Of a DNA stretch of 64,000 nucleotides, positions 18,294 through 27,244 are shown piece after piece. The stretch is taken from positions 4,408,667 to 4,472,666 of the forward strand of contig CP128386.1 in NCBI GenBank assembly GCA_030345135.1, in the 5' to 3' direction. Origin of the DNA: Chitinophagaceae bacterium DXS. GTDB taxonomy: Bacteria; Bacteroidota; Bacteroidia; Chitinophagales; Chitinophagaceae. The notes below the pieces were generated by a model. It was given only the letters and a program-made list of their open reading frames with translations. It was not told the origin of the DNA and did not search any database. Position numbers and translations under genes: made by a program. Position 1 is the first letter of the stretch, and each line of letters starts with the position of its first letter.

Positions 18294-20255
18294 CTACTTA
18301 CTGCTTCCAAGTATATAAGCCGAATATCCAAGCTGGATCTGGGCGAAATTGTTCTTATAATTATTGACCTCTGAATTGAATCTCACACGGCCAAACAATT
18401 TGGCATCTCCCGTTTTGCTAACATTAAAGGCTATTAATAGCTCGAGTGTATTAAGCCAGGCATTCTTTTTTACTAAAAACTTGTCAGGATCCTGTTTGTC
18501 GAACGACAATAATTGCACACTACTGGAGAACGGTTTAATAAATAACGCCCGGTAGGCGATGGAAAAATTAAGGCGTTCCTCAGGCAAAAAGATCAGTCTT
18601 GCTTCCGGAATAATCTGCAAAGTGTTGACAGCGTATTCGGAAACAACACCGGTTTTAGTAATCGAGTTTCCTGATATGTTCGTTGCCGAATCTGTTACAG
18701 GCGTAACTCCCAGCCTCGTGCCCAGGTTGAGATACAGGTTGTATTTCAGATTGTGATTGCTAAAGAAGACCACATTTAAATCAAACCCGGCAGTAAAGCT
18801 TTGATGCTGGTACAGTTGCAGCGGAGTTGCGTAACGATTCAGATTTTTGGTAAGGGCGGCAGTATCATTATTTCCCGGATTTAATTTGATAGAATCCAGG
18901 TCGCCCAATATCAACCGCTTATTATGCTGTTCCAGTTTTGATAATGTGATTGAAGGCTTAATAAATTGAAATATTCCCACACTTTTGAATATGCCATAAA
19001 TAAACCTCGGCGTTTGCAACTGGTTCGAGTTAATATTGATTCGTTTTTCTACTTCTGTTTGAACGAGCCCATTTGGTTTATCATCCTGCAGGCCGACAAA
19101 ATCAGTATAAATACGCGCTTCAAGCAGTTTATTGGTTTGCTCTTTATACAATGTCACGTTTTGACCGCCGTAGAGGATGATGGCTGTATCCATCGGACTA
19201 TAGTCCCTCCGGTCAACCTCCAGTCTTGGCTTGTAGTTCAACAATTCACCCAGGTTGATGAACGTGAAGTTGTCCGGCGACACCATCGCTTTATCTACCG
19301 AAGTACGTTTTTTACTGGGGAATGCTTTAGCGCCTTTTTGAAATAACCGGATGGTTCTTAGCTTGTTTTGATTTTCCACGGAAGTAAATCCAATCCCATA
19401 GATGTTTTGGTAGGTTCTTGGAATTCCTTTTATCAATAACGTGACATAGATATTTTCGATATAGCCGCTATTAAATTCAATATGGACATCCTGTACGTCA
19501 TATTCCTGAGAACCAAAGAACCTATCCTTTCCTGTTGCAGAATCTTTAAGGGAGATGTAGTAGGGGATCTTTTTAGCAACAGACAAAGTACCGGCTTCAG
19601 GAGCGAAACTGGGTTTTGCCAGCGGCCGCATGGAAATCAATTGTAACCACAAATTGTTTCCTTCTTTTAGCATTATGTCCTTTTCAGGATCTGTGGCTGA
19701 AATGCCATCGACCTTCAAAAAATTTCTTTGAAAAACACCCATGAATGCTGTTACATCCTGGCCACTATAAGTGTATTCGATTTTCTTAGATGCATCATTT
19801 ACATTCTCTATCGAAATCTTCATCGCATTATCGCTGTTAAATGAACCTGTGTAGCGGTAGCTTTCACTACCAATGGGAACGGTGTTGGAATAAACCTGGG
19901 ACTGGGTTTGAAGTACAAGCACCTGCATTTTATTCCATATCTCATTTCCTTCCAGCACAAGCTTGTTCTGTTCATCGGCAGAGCATGAAATTGCCGGATT
20001 ACTCAATCGTAAAAACTGTGTTTTAAAAATGTTTTTAAAGTCAACCACATCGTTGCCGGAATAACTATATCCCACTTTACGTGTGCTGTCATTTAGATCC
20101 AGAATTGAAACCTTTATGGATTTATCCAGTTGCATTGTCACCGTGTAAGTATAAGTTCCGGAGCAAATTGGCAGCGTTTTGGAAAAGCTTTGAGCCAGCG
20201 CATCAAGACATAGAAATAACAGTATGATGAATGAGAAGCATTTTTTCATTTTCAA
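18294..20255 (-). CDS. Exported protein with duplicated N-terminal domain and probable beta-barrel C-terminus
   Basis: A 653-residue protein with a signal peptide (ends LDALAQ). Two copies of a domain of about 90 residues follow in tandem (about 22-115 and 117-212). Each begins with a PI-x-S/C-G sequence and carries a matching Y(S/T)YSG(N/Q)DV motif, then a FLR/FLKV motif. The centre is of unknown fold. The last 200 residues alternate polar and hydrophobic residues as outer-membrane beta strands do, but no strand count can be claimed. No family recognised. A cell-envelope location is inferred. The small cysteine-motif gene lies 29 bases upstream on the same strand and is probably in the same operon. 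Confidence 0.75.
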   Translation of the reverse strand: MKMKKCFSFIILLFLCLDALAQSFSKTLPICSGTYTYTVTMQLDKSIKVSILDLNDSTRKVGYSYSGNDVVDFKNIFKTQFLRLSNPAISCSADEQNKLVLEGNEIWNKMQVLVLQTQSQVYSNTVPIGSESYRYTGSFNSDNAMKISIENVNDASKKIEYTYSGQDVTAFMGVFQRNFLKVDGISATDPEKDIMLKEGNNLWLQLISMRPLAKPSFAPEAGTLSVAKKIPYYISLKDSATGKDRFFGSQEYDVQDVHIEFNSGYIENIYVTLLIKGIPRTYQNIYGIGFTSVENQNKLRTIRLFQKGAKAFPSKKRTSVDKAMVSPDNFTFINLGELLNYKPRLEVDRRDYSPMDTAIILYGGQNVTLYKEQTNKLLEARIYTDFVGLQDDKPNGLVQTEVEKRININSNQLQTPRFIYGIFKSVGIFQFIKPSITLSKLEQHNKRLILGDLDSIKLNPGNNDTAALTKNLNRYATPLQLYQHQSFTAGFDLNVVFFSNHNLKYNLYLNLGTRLGVTPVTDSATNISGNSITKTGVVSEYAVNTLQIIPEARLIFLPEERLNFSIAYRALFIKPFSSSVQLLSFDKQDPDKFLVKKNAWLNTLELLIAFNVSKTGDAKLFGRVRFNSEVNNYKNNFAQIQLGYSAYILGSSK

Positions 20256-20284
20256 ATATTGATGTGAGGGTGTGTTAAATGTTA

Positions 20285-20524
20285 TCAGCAGGGTTCATTT
20301 CCGGTAAGCCAGTCGGTTTGGCCATCACCAATATCAAAGCATCTGAATAAAATGCCATTTTCACATTTGGTCTGGCCCGGTGTGCAAACGCTCGCCTCTC
20401 CCACAGCTAATAATCCTTTTGCACGAGTAGGTTTCTTTTTTTCACGGGTTGCAGTAAAAGTTTCTCCGTTTACCTTGTAAGTGATGGAGATAATTTCAAT
20501 TTTGCTTGATTTAGCCTTGGCCAT
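20285..20524 (-). CDS. Small protein with C-terminal cysteine motif, 79 residues
   Basis: A basic N-terminal half (lysine-rich, EKKKPTRAKG) is followed by a compact cysteine segment, CTPGQTKCENG, then FRCFDIGDGQTDWLTGNEPC. Four cysteines are spaced as in small disulfide or metal-binding modules, but no signal peptide is visible. The function is unknown. It lies directly upstream of the 653-residue envelope protein on the same strand with a 29-base gap, so the two may act together. Confidence 0.72.
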   Translation of the reverse strand: MAKAKSSKIEIISITYKVNGETFTATREKKKPTRAKGLLAVGEASVCTPGQTKCENGILFRCFDIGDGQTDWLTGNEPC

Positions 20525-20837
20525 AACAGTTGTTTAATAGGTTATTCAATCTTGTACATATGAAAACATGATGAAGCAGAGATGACGGTTACAGTTGAAC
20601 CAGCTCATCAAACACAGTTAGTTACGATCCGGTGGAATTTAATAGTAAGATAATGAGCGTAATTATTAAATGCAATAGCCAGTATACCACAAATGCATAA
20701 ATTTGGTTACACAGAGTCACACGGAGAAAACACAGAGCTACACGGAGTCTTTTAGATCTTCAAAAAGTGAACGAATATTGAAGGCATTTCCGTTGCGTCG
20801 CTTCTTCTTTGCGTTCGCTGCGTGAAACCTTCAGAAA
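20525..20837. repeat. Intergenic region with CACAGAG-family copy
   Basis: A 313-base gap. Positions 20706-20749 carry ACACAGAGTCACACGGAG followed by ACACAGAGCTACACGGAG, nearly identical to the right half at 18.2 kb. No gene is seen. Confidence 0.8.
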
Positions 20838-21728
20838 TCAGGTTAACCAGTCAATTATTGCTGGCCCCCAATAGAATTTAGTGAAATAGTAGGTGCCTAA
20901 TATGAGAAAGGCGGTCATGAGTAGCAGGGCAAATGCCGATACTATATTCAGAACCGGAGCGCTGATGGATCTGCGATTGCGGATAAAAATTTCCGCCACT
21001 AAAAGATTAGGCAAATAGAAGAAAAAAGCCATCGTATAATCAAATGGCCCCCTGAAATTTTTCAGGTGACCGGCGCCATCAGCAAGCAAAAGCCAGAAAC
21101 CATAGTCCATCCGGTACAGCCAGGAGCCGATGGCTAGTGCATACAAACGGATGGCCCAGGCCCGGTGCATCTCTATTCTTCGTGCAACTCCATGTAGCCA
21201 GGCTTCAATTGCTGCCAGGAGCATGAGAACTCCGTATAGCGCAAAGCCTGTATTCATCACCGGTCCACCGATCGTTCCTTTTGCTGCAATAAAAATCAGT
21301 CCTCCGATTGCCGCGAAAATACATGCGGTAATATAAACCCTGCCTGCCCAGCGGTGAAAAGCCGGCCAACGGTTCCTTATTTTGCTGATCAACTGAATGC
21401 TGCCCAGTACCAAAATAATACCTCCCATTGCAAAATGCAGACCTATGCCGGTTGTTGCTGCGCTGGCATTTTCCTGGTACAAACCCGGAAGAATTTGGTT
21501 CCATTTTGCCAGGTGACCATTATAAAGTGCTGCTGCATAAAAGGCGAGAATATACAGTCCGAACAAACCGGCGCTGACCCATACGGTACTTACGAGTAAT
21601 AAACCTGTGCCGTACAGAAATCTTGCACTTCCACCCCGTGGTTCTTTCTGAACCTCCCGGTGTAAGGTTATCTCGTCGCTGGAATAGCCCATGTTGAAAC
21701 TCAGTTGTGGTAAGCCTTTCAGTGACAA
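20838..21728 (-). CDS. DUF2306-type membrane protein
   Basis: A 296-residue integral membrane protein with about seven hydrophobic helices. The two histidine motifs typical of DUF2306 proteins are present: FHRWAGRVYI near the middle and MHRAWAIRLYALA near residue 195. The N-terminal 35 residues are hydrophilic (HREVQKEPRGG) and cytosolic. The biochemical role of this family is not known. It is monocistronic and divergent from the FtsX-type permease gene, with about 170 bases between them. Confidence 0.82.
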   Translation of the reverse strand: MSLKGLPQLSFNMGYSSDEITLHREVQKEPRGGSARFLYGTGLLLVSTVWVSAGLFGLYILAFYAAALYNGHLAKWNQILPGLYQENASAATTGIGLHFAMGGIILVLGSIQLISKIRNRWPAFHRWAGRVYITACIFAAIGGLIFIAAKGTIGGPVMNTGFALYGVLMLLAAIEAWLHGVARRIEMHRAWAIRLYALAIGSWLYRMDYGFWLLLADGAGHLKNFRGPFDYTMAFFFYLPNLLVAEIFIRNRRSISAPVLNIVSAFALLLMTAFLILGTYYFTKFYWGPAIIDWLT

Positions 21729-21898
21729 GATACCAATTGCTGTCTGAATTTACAACGTCTTAAAACAGTCAGTTGCCTTAAAACTTAAAGAGAACTTTCA
21801 ATTCACGAATAATTTCGTACATTTAGACTAGTTGAGTGGATTTAATCATCAATCCATTGAGCAAAACGGATCTGCATTGCTAACGCCAATAAAACAAT

Positions 21899-24325
21899 AT
21901 GCTTAGTAACTTCTTCAAAATCGCACTGCGCAATCTTAGAAAGCACAGCGGCTTTAGTATCATAAATATTGCCGGTCTTACGCTTGGCCTTACCACCTGC
22001 CTGTTGATCGGTTGTTTTGTGTGGGATGAGAATCAATATGACAAGAATGTTCCAAACAGTGATCGTGTTTACCGGGTATACAGCGAATTCACGAATAACC
22101 AGGGAACCGAAGTGTTTGCCGTAACCTCGCCCATGTATGCGACAACTTTACAAAAAGATTTCCCTGAAGTTGAACAAACTGCGCGTGTGATGATGCAGGC
22201 ACAATACAAAAGGCTTTTTGAAGCCGGCAAAGTACAACTTTACGAAGAAAAAGGATTTTACGTTGATTCTACTTTCTTTCAGGTGCTTGAGATCCCTTTT
22301 AAGTACGGATCATCTCAAAATGCGCTAAATGATCCGGGTTCTATTGTTCTTTCCGAAGACATGGCCAGGCGTTTTTTTGGAAATGAAGATCCGGTAGGAA
22401 AACAACTGCTGCTGGAAAAAAATCCACTATTGGTAAAGGGTGTTTTCAGGAATGACCCACGTTTTCATTTGCAATTTGACTATTTAATGCCCCTTGCTGC
22501 AATACACTTACCGGCCGATCGCATGCAAAGCTGGAACTGGCAGCAGTTTTACACCTATGTAAAACTCAAGAAAGGAACAGGTGCTGGTTTGCTGCAATCA
22601 AAATTCCAGCAACTGGTTCATCAGGTTGCCCTGCCTTTTGACACCGATAAAAATGCAAAGCGTACGCCTTTTCTTCAGCCTTTAAAAAAGATTCATCTTT
22701 ACTCTTCCAATTTTAAATTTGATTCTGCTGTAAGAGGAAACATTACTTATGTAAAAGCACTTACAATAATTGCGGTATTCATATTGCTGATCGCCTGTTT
22801 CAATTTCGTGAATCTGTCAACTGCAAGGTCTTTACAGCGCGCGAAAGAAGTTGGGGTAAGAAAGGCCATCGGCGCAGCAAGAAAACAGCTCGTGCTGCAA
22901 TTTTTGGGTGAAACCATTTTGCTGGCAATCGCGAGCCTGATTATTGCAGTCATTCTTTTATTAATAGCATTGCCATGGCTCAACCGGTTCACGGACAAAC
23001 ATATCTCCGTTGCTATGTTCTTCACTCCTTCAATGCCGCTGATCCTGATTGGAATGATCCTGTTTACCGGCGTATTTGCCGGATTGTATCCGGCTATTGT
23101 ATTGTCGTCTTTTAAACCGGTAAATGTATTGAAAGGAAAAGCCGGCAACGAACATTCGCCGGGTAAAGTACCATGGCTCAGACACAGCCTTGTGGTGCTT
23201 CAATTTGCTTTGTCTGTTCTGTTGATCATCTGCGTGGCGGTCGTTTTCCGGCAGGTGAATTATTTGCATGATAAGGATCTTGGCTTTAATAAGGAGCAAA
23301 TCATGTTCTTTCCCATGCGTGGCGATAATATGTTCAAGAACAATACCTCTTTTAAAAATGAATTGCTTCAGTCACCATATATCAGTAACGTTTCTATTGG
23401 ATACGGTTTTCCGGGTGATGCGGTTGCAGGCGACGAGGTGATTGTGCACAACAATGGAGAACAGAAAACTTATTCTGCTACGCAATTGATGGTTGATTTC
23501 GACTATATCAAAACACTCGGATTACAGATGGCTGCCGGCCGCGATTTTATGAAAGAGATGCAGACCGATAAGGATCATGCATACATCATCAACGAGACTG
23601 CGGCTAGAGAACTCGGGTTCGGTAACGCGGAAAAAGCATTGGGCAAGACATTATCCTGGCATGTATGGGGTGCCAAAAATCCCGATTCACTAAAAACCGG
23701 CACCATAATAGGCGTGGTGAAAGATTTTAATTACAAAAGCCTGTATGATAAAGTTGAAGTCGCGGTGCTGCAGATCTTTCCCGATGCTGCCTGGAAAGTT
23801 GCTGTAAAACTAAAGACCGCCAATACCAGTGCGGCTATTGCGGCCGTAAGGTCTGCCTGGAACCGGTTTACACCCGAATTTCCCATCGAGTATAAATTTT
23901 TGGACGAGAGTTTCGAGCAGATGTATGTCTCGGAAGATAAGCTTCAATCGCTGTTGTTTATCTTCACAAGCATTGCCGTTTTTGTGGCCTGCCTGGGTTT
24001 ATTTGGCCTAGCCACCTATACTGCAGAACGTAGAAGAAAAGAAATCGGTATCAGAAAATTGCTTGGTGCGAGTGTGCGTGGGGTGGTGTTTTTGTTGAGT
24101 AAAGACCTTATCAAACTCGTTGTTATTTCGCTTTTGATCGCTTCACCCGTTGCACGGTATTTCATGCGGCATTGGCTGGATGATTTTGCCTATCGCGTCA
24201 ATATTAACTGGCTCATATTTGTGATTCCTGCGATACTCATTTTGTTCATCGCGTTCGGCACAGTAAGCATCCAGGTAATTAAGGCTGCCATCGCCAATCC
24301 CGTCAAAAATCTCCGGGTCGAGTAA
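21899..24325 (+). CDS. MacB/FtsX-type ABC transporter permease
   Basis: An 808-residue permease of the large Bacteroidota type that carries two FtsX domains. The N-terminus (MLSNFFKIALRNLRKHSGFS, then a first helix) is followed by a periplasmic MacB core domain (about 50-280), three helices (about 285-400) with the motif REVGVRKAIGA-like AKEVGVRKAIGA, another helix near 430, a second periplasmic domain, and a last FtsX trio (about 680-800) with RRKEIGIRKLLGA. No ATPase subunit is adjacent, as is common for this group, so partner and substrate are unknown. The likely role is mechanotransmission in export of peptides, lipids or drugs. Confidence 0.9.
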   Translation: MLSNFFKIALRNLRKHSGFSIINIAGLTLGLTTCLLIGCFVWDENQYDKNVPNSDRVYRVYSEFTNNQGTEVFAVTSPMYATTLQKDFPEVEQTARVMMQAQYKRLFEAGKVQLYEEKGFYVDSTFFQVLEIPFKYGSSQNALNDPGSIVLSEDMARRFFGNEDPVGKQLLLEKNPLLVKGVFRNDPRFHLQFDYLMPLAAIHLPADRMQSWNWQQFYTYVKLKKGTGAGLLQSKFQQLVHQVALPFDTDKNAKRTPFLQPLKKIHLYSSNFKFDSAVRGNITYVKALTIIAVFILLIACFNFVNLSTARSLQRAKEVGVRKAIGAARKQLVLQFLGETILLAIASLIIAVILLLIALPWLNRFTDKHISVAMFFTPSMPLILIGMILFTGVFAGLYPAIVLSSFKPVNVLKGKAGNEHSPGKVPWLRHSLVVLQFALSVLLIICVAVVFRQVNYLHDKDLGFNKEQIMFFPMRGDNMFKNNTSFKNELLQSPYISNVSIGYGFPGDAVAGDEVIVHNNGEQKTYSATQLMVDFDYIKTLGLQMAAGRDFMKEMQTDKDHAYIINETAARELGFGNAEKALGKTLSWHVWGAKNPDSLKTGTIIGVVKDFNYKSLYDKVEVAVLQIFPDAAWKVAVKLKTANTSAAIAAVRSAWNRFTPEFPIEYKFLDESFEQMYVSEDKLQSLLFIFTSIAVFVACLGLFGLATYTAERRRKEIGIRKLLGASVRGVVFLLSKDLIKLVVISLLIASPVARYFMRHWLDDFAYRVNINWLIFVIPAILILFIAFGTVSIQVIKAAIANPVKNLRVE

Positions 24326-24416
24326 TCGGCCCCTCTTATCTTCCATCTGTATTTCTTAATCTTCTTACACCAGTTAGCGGTAGTGTTTCTGTCAACATTG
24401 AAGAAGCGCCAACTAC

Positions 24417-24725
24417 CTATTTTAGTCCCCGGGTAATCAATGAAGCTTTTTCATTTACTTCGTAGTCAACCGAAGAAACATTCTTTACGAATGGTCGGCT
24501 TACAACTGCTTTTACCAGGTCAGAATTCATAAAATCTTCCATAGCCGTTTTGCTTTCCCATAAATAGAAACCGCCAAAAGTATTTTTTTCTACGTCTGCC
24601 AGCCAAACTTTTGAAATAAGACCTTTTACTTCCGCTAAAATCGGTGCATCTGGTTCCACCATTTGCTTAAGATATTCCGGTTGAGAAATATCCTTTAATT
24701 GATAAGTGATTATTTGGGCTTGCAT
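24417..24725 (-). CDS. YdhR-like putative monooxygenase
   Basis: A 102-residue protein of the dimeric alpha-beta barrel type, similar to E. coli YdhR (ISPQ.EYLKQMVEPDAPILAE, GLISKVWLADVEKNTFGGFY, LWESKTAMEDFM). The start at 24725 (MQAQIITYQL) is preferred over an upstream ATG, because the extra 17 residues are hydrophobic and unlike the family. The reaction is uncertain: a role in degradation of aromatic compounds is suggested for some members. It is monocistronic. Confidence 0.82.
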   Translation of the reverse strand: MQAQIITYQLKDISQPEYLKQMVEPDAPILAEVKGLISKVWLADVEKNTFGGFYLWESKTAMEDFMNSDLVKAVVSRPFVKNVSSVDYEVNEKASLITRGLK

Positions 24726-24985
24726 TGTTAGATATTTTAAATTAATAATAATGCAAAAGTGAAAGTATACCACCATCTAAAAAATGCACAAATCATAAAA
24801 TTTAATGCAGATATCTGTTTGTAAATTCTTTCGGACTTGACCTGTTCTATTTTTAAAATACCCACTAAAGTTATGCTTCATTTTCAAAACCTGGTTCGCA
24901 AGCTTCTTTGCCCTTTGTATTACTCGTTCTGGATGTTTGATTTAGATGTTCCGTCATAGCATCACCGCTAACATATCTTACACGT

Positions 24986-25041
24986 CTTACGATCTTACTG
25001 TCTTACTGTCTTACTGTCTTACGGTCTTACGGTCTTACGGT
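24986..25041. repeat. 8-bp tandem repeat overlapping the end of exonuclease III
   Basis: Seven adjacent octamers: one CTTACGAT, three CTTACTGT and three CTTACGGT. The last unit encodes the stop codon and the final proline and arginine codons of the exonuclease gene, so the array has spread into, or grown out of, coding DNA. Confidence 0.92.
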
Positions 25042-25808
25042 CTTATCTCAATCCACACCGGAGCATGATCACTTGTTTTTTCCCACCCGCGAACATGGCG
25101 GTCAACGCCGGCGGAAACCAGTTTTTTGGCAACATGCGGACTCAATAGAAAATGATCGATGCGGAGGCCTGCATTGCGGCCATATGCATCACGGAAATAA
25201 TCCCAGAACGTATAGATCGTTTCATCCGGGTGAAGCTTGCGAATGGCATCCGTCCAGCCCTGGTCAACAAGATTTTTAAAAGCTGCACGTGTTTCCGGAC
25301 GGAACAACGCATCATCCACCCAACGTTCAGGTTTATACACATCCAGCTCAGTAGGCATAACGTTGTAATCGCCGGTAAGAATAACGGGCACATCCTGCGC
25401 CAGTAAGGTTTTGGCGTGATCCGTTAGTCGCTTGAACCATCCGAGTTTGTAATCAAACTTAGGTCCGGGTGCAGGATTACCGTTTGGCAAATAAAGGCAT
25501 CCTATAGTAAGTCCATCAATCTTTGCTTCAATATACCGGCTATGCAAATCTTCCGGATCGCCCGGTAGCGCCCTGCAGATTTCTTCAATTTTCGCTTTGC
25601 GCGATAAAATAGCGACACCGTTCCAGCTTTTCTGGCCATGCCAGATCACCTGGTACCCTGCATCTGCAATAGCCTGTTCAGGAAATTTTTCCTGGGGCGC
25701 TTTTAACTCCTGCAGGCACACAATGTCCGGTTTGGCTTCATCCAGCCAACGAAGCAAAACGGGCAATCTTCCATTAACGCCGTTTACATTATAGGTAGCT
25801 ATTTTCAT
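25035..25808 (-). CDS. xth: Exonuclease III / AP endonuclease
   Basis: A 257-residue DNA repair nuclease that cleaves 5' of abasic sites and degrades DNA 3' to 5'. The family motifs are complete: Asn7 in TYNVNGVNGR, Glu34 in CLQELK, the GDYNV metal site near residue 145, and the terminal SDHAPVW with the catalytic His. The length is normal. The last residues Arg-Pro and the stop lie inside an octamer repeat, so the C-terminus could vary between strains. It is monocistronic. Confidence 0.95.
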   Translation of the reverse strand: MKIATYNVNGVNGRLPVLLRWLDEAKPDIVCLQELKAPQEKFPEQAIADAGYQVIWHGQKSWNGVAILSRKAKIEEICRALPGDPEDLHSRYIEAKIDGLTIGCLYLPNGNPAPGPKFDYKLGWFKRLTDHAKTLLAQDVPVILTGDYNVMPTELDVYKPERWVDDALFRPETRAAFKNLVDQGWTDAIRKLHPDETIYTFWDYFRDAYGRNAGLRIDHFLLSPHVAKKLVSAGVDRHVRGWEKTSDHAPVWIEIRP

Positions 25809-25902
25809 GAGGCAACAATTTGAGGTTTATTCTTTTTGTCCAGTACTTTTTAAGTACGAAGTACTTGGGTTCGGACATGCTCACTTTTCGCGGTCTTGTT
25901 GA

Positions 25903-26205
25903 CTAGGACAACAGCGTTGATGCTTTTTGTGAGATCATGGAACCGATCATTCCTTTAAAGAAAGATAATGCAAAGGGCAGATCAGACTCGATTTCCACAT
26001 CAGAAGGATTTACCTGGATCGTTCCTGCCAGATCAAACCCTTTTGCGGAAAAGCTGAAATCGTTCTTGTCACCCTGCCAGTTTTCTTTTACATTGGAAAT
26101 CGTGTCTTTATGTTCTTCCTGTAAATTTTTGAGCAGACTTTTTACTCTTTCAAGCGCTTCTTCTTTAGAAAGGTTGTGTGGAATATTCAGATTTAATAGT
26201 GCCAT
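25903..26205 (-). CDS. Polyhydroxyalkanoic acid system family protein
   Basis: A 100-residue protein like the small PHA-system (PHA_gran_rgn) family: MALLNLNIPHNLSKEEALER at the start, then an amphipathic helix, a FSFSAKGFDLAGTIQV beta region, and the DLPFALSFFKGMIGSMI segment. Members sit in polyhydroxyalkanoate loci in proteobacteria, but no PHA genes are near here, so the role is open. It is separated by 94 bases from exonuclease III. Confidence 0.7.
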   Translation of the reverse strand: MALLNLNIPHNLSKEEALERVKSLLKNLQEEHKDTISNVKENWQGDKNDFSFSAKGFDLAGTIQVNPSDVEIESDLPFALSFFKGMIGSMISQKASTLLS

Positions 26206-27244
26206 ACTGTAAATTTTTGAGTTTGTATCCGGCGAATGTCGACCGAATTCATTCCTTTAGAACAAATTAAGCTGCGATTATACTATTTTCAAAGCAGATG
26301 CCGCTTTTTTATTTCCTGCAAATTTTTTTACAAAGCAAGCAGATCCCAAAAACCGTTTTTTGTGTTGTCTGCAATAATTAATATTTACATAATGCATTGT
26401 TCATAGTTGGTTTATACGGATGAAGCAAATTCATTGGCTAAAACGCCACTTTCCGGTTCTGGAAAATAGTTCATCCTAAGCGTTTGTAATTATTGTGGTG
26501 GTATGAAAATCATCGGGGCCACATTTATTTTTTTCCATCAGTGTCTGTCCTGATTTGAACAAATTGAACAGAGATGTTTGACGGATAATAATTACAGATT
26601 AATTTCCCTAAAACCAATCCCTTCGGGCAATGTCATTAAGTTAAGCACAGACATCTTCAACTTTGGGAGATATCTCCTATCGTCGATATGACGATCCTGG
26701 CTTATCAGAAAAAGTAATCACAACAGCATCAATACCAAGTACAGAATAATGAGCAAGTCTGCAACCTCAACGTCACTTCGACGATAGGAGAGGTCTCCCG
26801 AATATAGAACTGATGGTGATATTTTATAAGCGTTTGATATGAAAACCTCCCTGGCTTATCAGAAAAAGTAATCACAACAGCATCAATGCCAAGTACAGAA
26901 TAATGAGCAAGTTTGCAACCTCAACGTCACCTCGACGACAGGAGAGGTCTCCCGAATATAGAACTGATGGTGATATTTTATAAGCGTTTGATATGAAACC
27001 TCTTAACTTAATGACATTGCCCGAAGGGATGGAATTATTATAGCATAATATCGAAATCATTTACCAAAACCCCGACGGGGTGACATAGTAAAATGTCACT
27101 TCGGGGTTTTAATACACGTCATATATGCCCTTCTATAATAATTTCATCCCTCCGGGATTGGATAGATAGATCCGGTTTAAACGCGTAGTTGACCCTTTAA
27201 TTTTCAGGGCAACTTCACATTTCATATTCTTCGTCAGACGGCAA
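26206..27244. repeat. 1-kb intergenic region dominated by a nested inverted-repeat element
   Basis: No gene is present. A perfect 27-bp inverted repeat (26619-26645 and 27002-27028) encloses inner 29-base inverted ends (26665-26693 with 26771-26799, 25 matches) and a tandem duplication with 154-bp period (about 26697-26850 and 26851-27004). Further right, 27065-27110 forms a large hairpin around ACCCCGACGGGGTGACAT, and CCTCCGGG near 27150 is another short palindrome. A related element in opposite orientation is at 31493-31955. Confidence 0.92.

Noticed and set aside
24986-27028. CRISPR array
   Set aside because: The repeats are either 8-bp tandem units without spacers or a 154-bp duplication; no repeat-spacer pattern or cas gene is present.
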